Shown: positions 55,301 to 64,000 of the stretch, in pieces
Position numbering within the stretch: position 1 is the stretch's first letter
Layout: each line of letters begins with the position of its first letter
Assembly (NCBI GenBank): GCA_963978895.1
Contig: OZ022242.1
Location: 20,055,977-20,119,976, forward strand
Length of the DNA stretch: 64,000 nt
Direction of reading: 5' to 3'
Origin: Erpobdella octoculata
Taxonomy: Eukaryota; Annelida; Clitellata; Hirudinida; Erpobdellidae
The notes under the pieces: generated by a model
What the model was told of the DNA's origin: nothing
What the model saw: only the letters and a program-made list of their open reading frames with translations
The model's database searches: none
Position numbers and translations under genes: made by a program

Positions 55301-57704
55301 ATCTTAATAAATAACACAAACTCAAAAGAAGCACACAAACAAAATACTCAAGGATACACGCAAACAAAAAAGCACGACTTCATATTTTCTCAAAGTATTC
55401 ATTACTACTTGTGGTATTTGTATAGTAATTTTATGACGAATTTATTTTTTTATAATTTCAGTTTTAATATTTTCGAACGCTAAAAAATAAAAATTATAAT
55501 TGAAAATTCTTTTCTTAGAAAAATATCAATGAGATATAATAAATATTTAAACTGGATATAAAAAATATAGAGGATTAAATTTCAAAGATATTAAGATGAT
55601 GACATGCGGTTGACTTACTTATATTTTTATTAAAACACATTTTTTCAGAAGAAAATTAAAAATTTCAGTCAGCAATAATTTTTTAAATATTTTAGCATAT
55701 ATCTGTGTTATTTTTATTATTATATATAAAGTTTTAAATGCAAATAATATCAAATTGTTTATTCATGCAGCATAAATATTATTTATCATTCATACTCTAC
55801 AATTTGTATAATTTCAAAATGTATATCTCGACTGATACGATGATTTATGTTTAAGTTGAAGATAGATTACGTTAATGAATGATGAATTACATACGCATGC
55901 ACACATACACACAAATACGCACATGCACATAGATACAAACCATCTCTAAACTAAATCCCACAAAAATTATTATCAGCAGTCAGAGAGGATATTTGAAAAG
56001 ATAGATATTATTAAAATTACAAATATCTGCAATGTGTAAATAAAACGAAATAAAATAAATATAAATAATTTTGAAGTTTCACAATTAAATATTAAGTCAA
56101 AAAAATAAATAACATATAAAATTATCTAACTACGAAATGTGACAATATTTTCTACATAAATTATTTTACTATAAAATTAACTAAAAATTGTCACAATTTT
56201 TTAACCATTTTGTATTTAAATATTAATTATATATAACAATTTTTTGAATAAAATAATACAATAAACTCTATAATAAGTTCTAAATATTTAAAAAATATTT
56301 ATATATTTTTACAAGATAATATTTTTACAATCGATGAATCTTACAATTATTATTACAATTAAATAAATACTTAATAATTATCAAATAATTAATAAATTAC
56401 TGCATTACTAAATTATATACTTGAATACATTTAGATATTTAAAACGAAATGAATTTTATATCACAATACATTTTTATTTAATGACATAATCATTCCAGCA
56501 AAAACGCATTCATATAAATATTGAAAAGAATAGATAATCAGTTAATAATATTAAATTGTGCACAATAATAATTTACTGAGAGTAAATAAACAGAAAGTTT
56601 TTATTTAATAGGATATATGATTTTGTACAAATAAATAAATTAGCTGTGCATTTTCATTTCACAGAGTTTTATTTAATTCATATCACCCTGTAATAATTTT
56701 AATAAATGTATTACATATATATTGTAAACACAATAACTAACTATATAATGCCATAGTAGCTAGCCATCTACGCAAGAGTAAAAAAGGAATATATATTTAT
56801 ATAGAATTGAAAAGCATAAAAGGGATACAGTCCACTCCAATAATGCTCTACGTCTACAGTATTTGACAAGAAAAATTCGTTGGTGCCAAATGTCATATTG
56901 AATTAATGTAGGCCTTGTCAGTCTTTCTGAATGTGTGCCTGTACGTTCTTTCATATTTGTTTGTTTGCTTCGCATTTTCATTCATCTCAATATATTCTCT
57001 TTAATGGTTTATATTTACACTTTATGATTTAACTTCACGTAATTTATTTTATAAATAGATTTTATGTGCAGCAAATCATTTTTTATCTATTCTTTATTTT
57101 ACTCTCAAATTAAAAAAAATATTTTTAATTATTTTATAGTAAATATTTAATAACTTTTTGTATATCTTTTAAAAAAACTATAAGTGGCATTTTATTTTAT
57201 TTTATAAATAGCTTTTATTTAAAACAAATTAATTTTCTATTTTTTGAATTTTCTGTCGGTAAAATTTTTTATTTCTCACCGAGTTGACATAATTTGAGAA
57301 ATTGCACACACATTTATCACTCATATAAACGCTAATGTCTTTTTGTAGATATAACTCATTAAATATTTAATAAACATTATTTTTTGCTCATACGAAGATA
57401 ATTTATTTGAGGAACAACGGCAAGACAAATATTTTTTATATTTTTCTTCAAAATAAATAGCAAATGTTGACAATATTTTATTTAGATATAACATTTGATA
57501 AAAAATCTAAAACAGTGCACATCAGTTACAGCGTGTATAATGCATTCAATTCATATCATCATGCCAACCAACAGTGCAAGATGATGACTCAGATGTGTTG
57601 ACAAGTTTCAATATTCCGATGTCTTTGATGTGTTGAAATAATTTATAAACATCAAATAATTTTATAATTAGTGATTTTATAAATAGTAATAACTTTATTT
57701 GCAT
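52386..57704. other. Upstream intergenic sequence; no supported gene
   Basis: 52600-52810 is a moderately complex island with tandem GACCTATGACCTATGG. 53280-54000 has lower repeat content and overlapping frames on both strands (69-156 codons) with ordinary composition; none resembles a known family and no splice pairing was found. 54000-57700 is extremely AT-rich. 54725-54805 holds CATC and CT repeats. Confidence 0.3.
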
Positions 57705-59165
<1,461 letters not shown>

Positions 59166-59361
59166 TCAGACTTGCCCTGTGTATGTTTACATTCTTGCTT
59201 TCACCTACTCCGCAAAGTAGTGAAAGAAATGTTTGGCAAAAAGAATCTTTAATTTGAAACTGCGATTGAAAGGAAGATGTTTACAACTTTTCATTCTATT
59301 TTATTCATCCTTCACTCTGTTAAAAGCAACACATTAGCAGTAATAAACATACGTACGTACA

Positions 59362-59834
59362 CATAAATAAATAAATAAATACATACATACATACATACAC
59401 ACACATATACATACATACATACATACATACATACATACATACATACATACATACATACATACATACATACATACATACATACATACATACATACATACAT
59501 ACATACATACATACATACACACACATATACATACATACATACATACATACATACATACATACATACATACATACATACATACATACATACATACATACAT
59601 ACATACATACATACATACATACATACATACATACATACATACATACACACACATATACATACATACATACATACATACATACATACATACATACATACAT
59701 ACATACATACATACATACATACATACATACATACATACATACATACATACATACATAAATACATACATAAATACACACACATACACACACATACACACAC
59801 ATACATACATACATACATACATACATACATACAT
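59362..59834. repeat. (CATA)n array with regularly spaced ACACACATATAC interruptions
   Basis: About 470 bp of ACAT. The interruption ACACACACATATAC recurs at about 59396, 59518 and 59644, about 120-126 bp apart, showing segmental duplication inside the array. Three overlapping minus-strand frames (MYVCMYVC-type) are artefacts. Confidence 0.93.
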
Positions 59835-60107
59835 AAAATAGGCTGAAATAATCAACTGCGTGTTTTTTTATTCGTGAGTGTCGTTGTTAAAAGATCATAG
59901 ATATTTTATCTAGGCATGGATGATGGATACCAAGAAATATATGTACCATAAATTTGTTCGTATTTATTTTTCTAATTTTTTCCAGTATTTTTCGCCTTAC
60001 TTTTCTCCAATCCTGAAAAGCAATATCGTTTCAATTTGGATTGCATTAACCCTAGACCATATGACGGACTAACACGCAACGCCTGAGCCAATATCATCTG
60101 CATTTCA

Positions 60108-62450
<2,343 letters not shown>

Positions 62451-62454
62451 GTTG

Positions 62455-62545
62455 CAATGTGAATTACAAATGGCTGCCGACCGACGGGTCACATGACCGG
62501 AAGCGCGTTTCTCGAGTCGGCAATCGACTTCCTGTTATTTATCTA
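62455..62545. promoter_or_regulatory. Promoter-like CpG-bearing island
   Basis: Contains CAAATGGCTGCCGAC (YY1-type), GGGTCACATGACC (E-box with flanking TCA), ACCGGAAGCGCG (ETS-type) and TCTCGAGTCGG. The cluster resembles a TATA-less promoter or a strong enhancer, 15 kb upstream of the Antp-like start codon. No coding sequence accompanies it in this window. Confidence 0.4.
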
Positions 62546-63409
62546 GCGAGTGAATAATATATGCGTAATTAACCACTGGAAATGAACCCGGCTTCTGGAT
62601 CGAGAGGCTCGAGTAATGAGAGGTCTGATGGAGTGGATATTTTTTCTTTTGAACTCAATTGAGATAGGGGTTGGAAAAACGTACAAACCAAAGTTTGTTT
62701 AGAGAGGAAAATTTGGAAAACGAGAGCATAGGGCAACAACAGGGTCGGGCTCATGAACAAGGTACGTGGCAACAATGAACTTCCACCTATGCATAATAAA
62801 ATAAATCAACATCGAACTATTTTCTTTCCAAGTACATTATTATACTATGCCCAGAAATAATGGTAAAAGAAACCAAAACAAAATATTTTAATAATTATTC
62901 TGAATCTTAATTTACAAAATAGTCTATTAACTATTATAATCCTAATAATATTCTCGTTAACCTACCTACATGAATAAATAGAAATGCTATATAGAAAACG
63001 CTTTCAAAATTTAATCAGAACAACTGATCCATCATTGGTCAAAGAGGTTTATTCTAGGTATTTTTAGTCTCAGCTTGTATTAGTCAATAAGTTTATGTAT
63101 ATAGTTGTAAACAGTGCCGGGGCTATCGTATGAGCGGTCCTCCATAAAACATTAGCGTGGCCTTTTAGTGATATATGCCAATTGCACACCATCTTCAGAA
63201 ACGTTTTCTGAAGGCAACTCAACTTTTTCTACCAGATTGGTTGAAGACCGAGCGAATACAGACGGTTATTGTTATTTATTTTATAAAAACATTTCCTAAA
63301 GGTACTCAACTTTCTAGCCAATATGACCGATGACTCGGAAGGTAGTGAGAATTTTGTAAGGAAAGATCAGTTGAAATCTGTCATCATGTCAGTATGAAAT
63401 AAATATACA
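62546..63409. other. Upstream intergenic sequence, no gene seen
   Basis: AT-rich. 63112-63170 (CAGTGCCGGGGCTATCG onward) may be a fragment of the CAGTRGCGG element family. Confidence 0.3.
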
Positions 63410-63729
63410 CAGTAGCGGATATAGGGGGAGCCGGGGAAGACCATGCCCCCCCGTGGATTTCAAAATTTATTTGTTCGAGATACTAAGAAAAATGTATAAC
63501 AATATCAATACGAGAAATGCCGTTTAAGACCAGTAATAGGTTAGACAAAGTTCAAGTTGACCAAATTTAGACGACAAATTGACTATTTTTTAGAGAAATT
63601 ACAAAATTGTAAGCATTCGGCTTTTGCTTTCCAATGTGGATCTAAGATCAAATGTTGGAGCTTCTCAATGTCTTTGGCACCTCCGCTATTTTCTGGCTCC
63701 CCCGCCAAAGCAATCTAGATCCGCCACTG
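63410..63729. mobile_element. MITE-like element, copy 2 of the CAGTRGCGG family
   Basis: A 320-bp element with left end CAGTAGCGGATATAG and right-end complement CAGTGGCGGATCTAG, matching at 13 of 15. Its internal words are shared with 49870-50243. It has no coding capacity. The right flank runs into an (AT)n microsatellite, so a target duplication cannot be confirmed. Confidence 0.7.
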
Positions 63730-64000
63730 CATACATATATATATATATATATATAGCATACATATAGCTGGTCTGAATATCAATTTCTTAATTGCCCAAG
63801 AAAGAAGAAAAGTCGAATGCCATTTCTAGATTATAACACCTTCCTCTGCAATCGATAGTCTTAATTAATCACTTCGGATGAGACGTGTAAAAAATTGCCA
63901 CTCGAGAAAGAGTGTGGAAGATGAAAGAGAAGATGGAGAGAAGAAAAGAATGAGAAAGGGGGATTAGGGGAGAGAGTGGGACTGGGGGAGAGACAATCGA
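63730..64000. other. Window edge, purine-rich, no gene seen
   Basis: Short (AT)n run at about 63736-63755, then GA-rich sequence to the end of the window. Confidence 0.4.

Overview
This is animal genomic DNA: AT-rich, intron-bearing and unusually full of microsatellites and minisatellites. It is a piece of a Hox cluster. Two Hox genes and one mir-10-family microRNA hairpin are the only genes I can support, and all three lie on the minus strand, so transcription runs right to left. The homeodomains, the mir-10 gene and the repeat content suggest a protostome, probably a spiralian such as an annelid or leech. That placement is an inference; nothing in the window fixes the species.

Layout. (1) 1.4-3.6 kb: a three-exon Hox gene with hexapeptide IYPWMKRAH and a Scr/Hox5-like homeodomain that carries some Dfd/Hox4-like residues. 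An intron cuts the homeodomain at residue 24, and its acceptor lies in a 39-bp tandem duplication, giving two in-frame acceptors. (2) 3.7-35.2 kb: a 31-kb intergenic region, mostly simple repeats and small mobile-element relics, with scattered complex or CpG-bearing islands. It holds the mir-10-like hairpin at 26.6 kb. (3) 35.2-47.5 kb: a second Hox gene. Its 1.5-kb first exon (hexapeptide MFPWMK) is separated by a 10.6-kb intron, apparently GC-AG, from two small exons encoding an Antp-like homeodomain. The protein ends one residue after the homeodomain. (4) 47.5-64 kb: upstream flank with no recognisable gene, several long microsatellites, three small inverted-repeat elements and a promoter-like island near 62.5 kb.

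How the genes fit together. The shared orientation, with an anterior-type gene 3' of a central-type gene, is the collinear arrangement expected of a Hox cluster. The products should be nuclear DNA-binding regulators of axial identity that partner PBC-class (Exd/Pbx) proteins through the hexapeptide. mir-10 usually lies between Hox4 and Hox5. Here it lies on the posterior side of a gene whose homeodomain looks more like Hox5, so either that gene is a diverged Hox4 or the microRNA position has changed. No ftz/Lox5 homeodomain was seen between the two genes.

Most other open reading frames are translations of (AT)n, (CATA)n, (CT)n or (CAT)n tracts and are not annotated.
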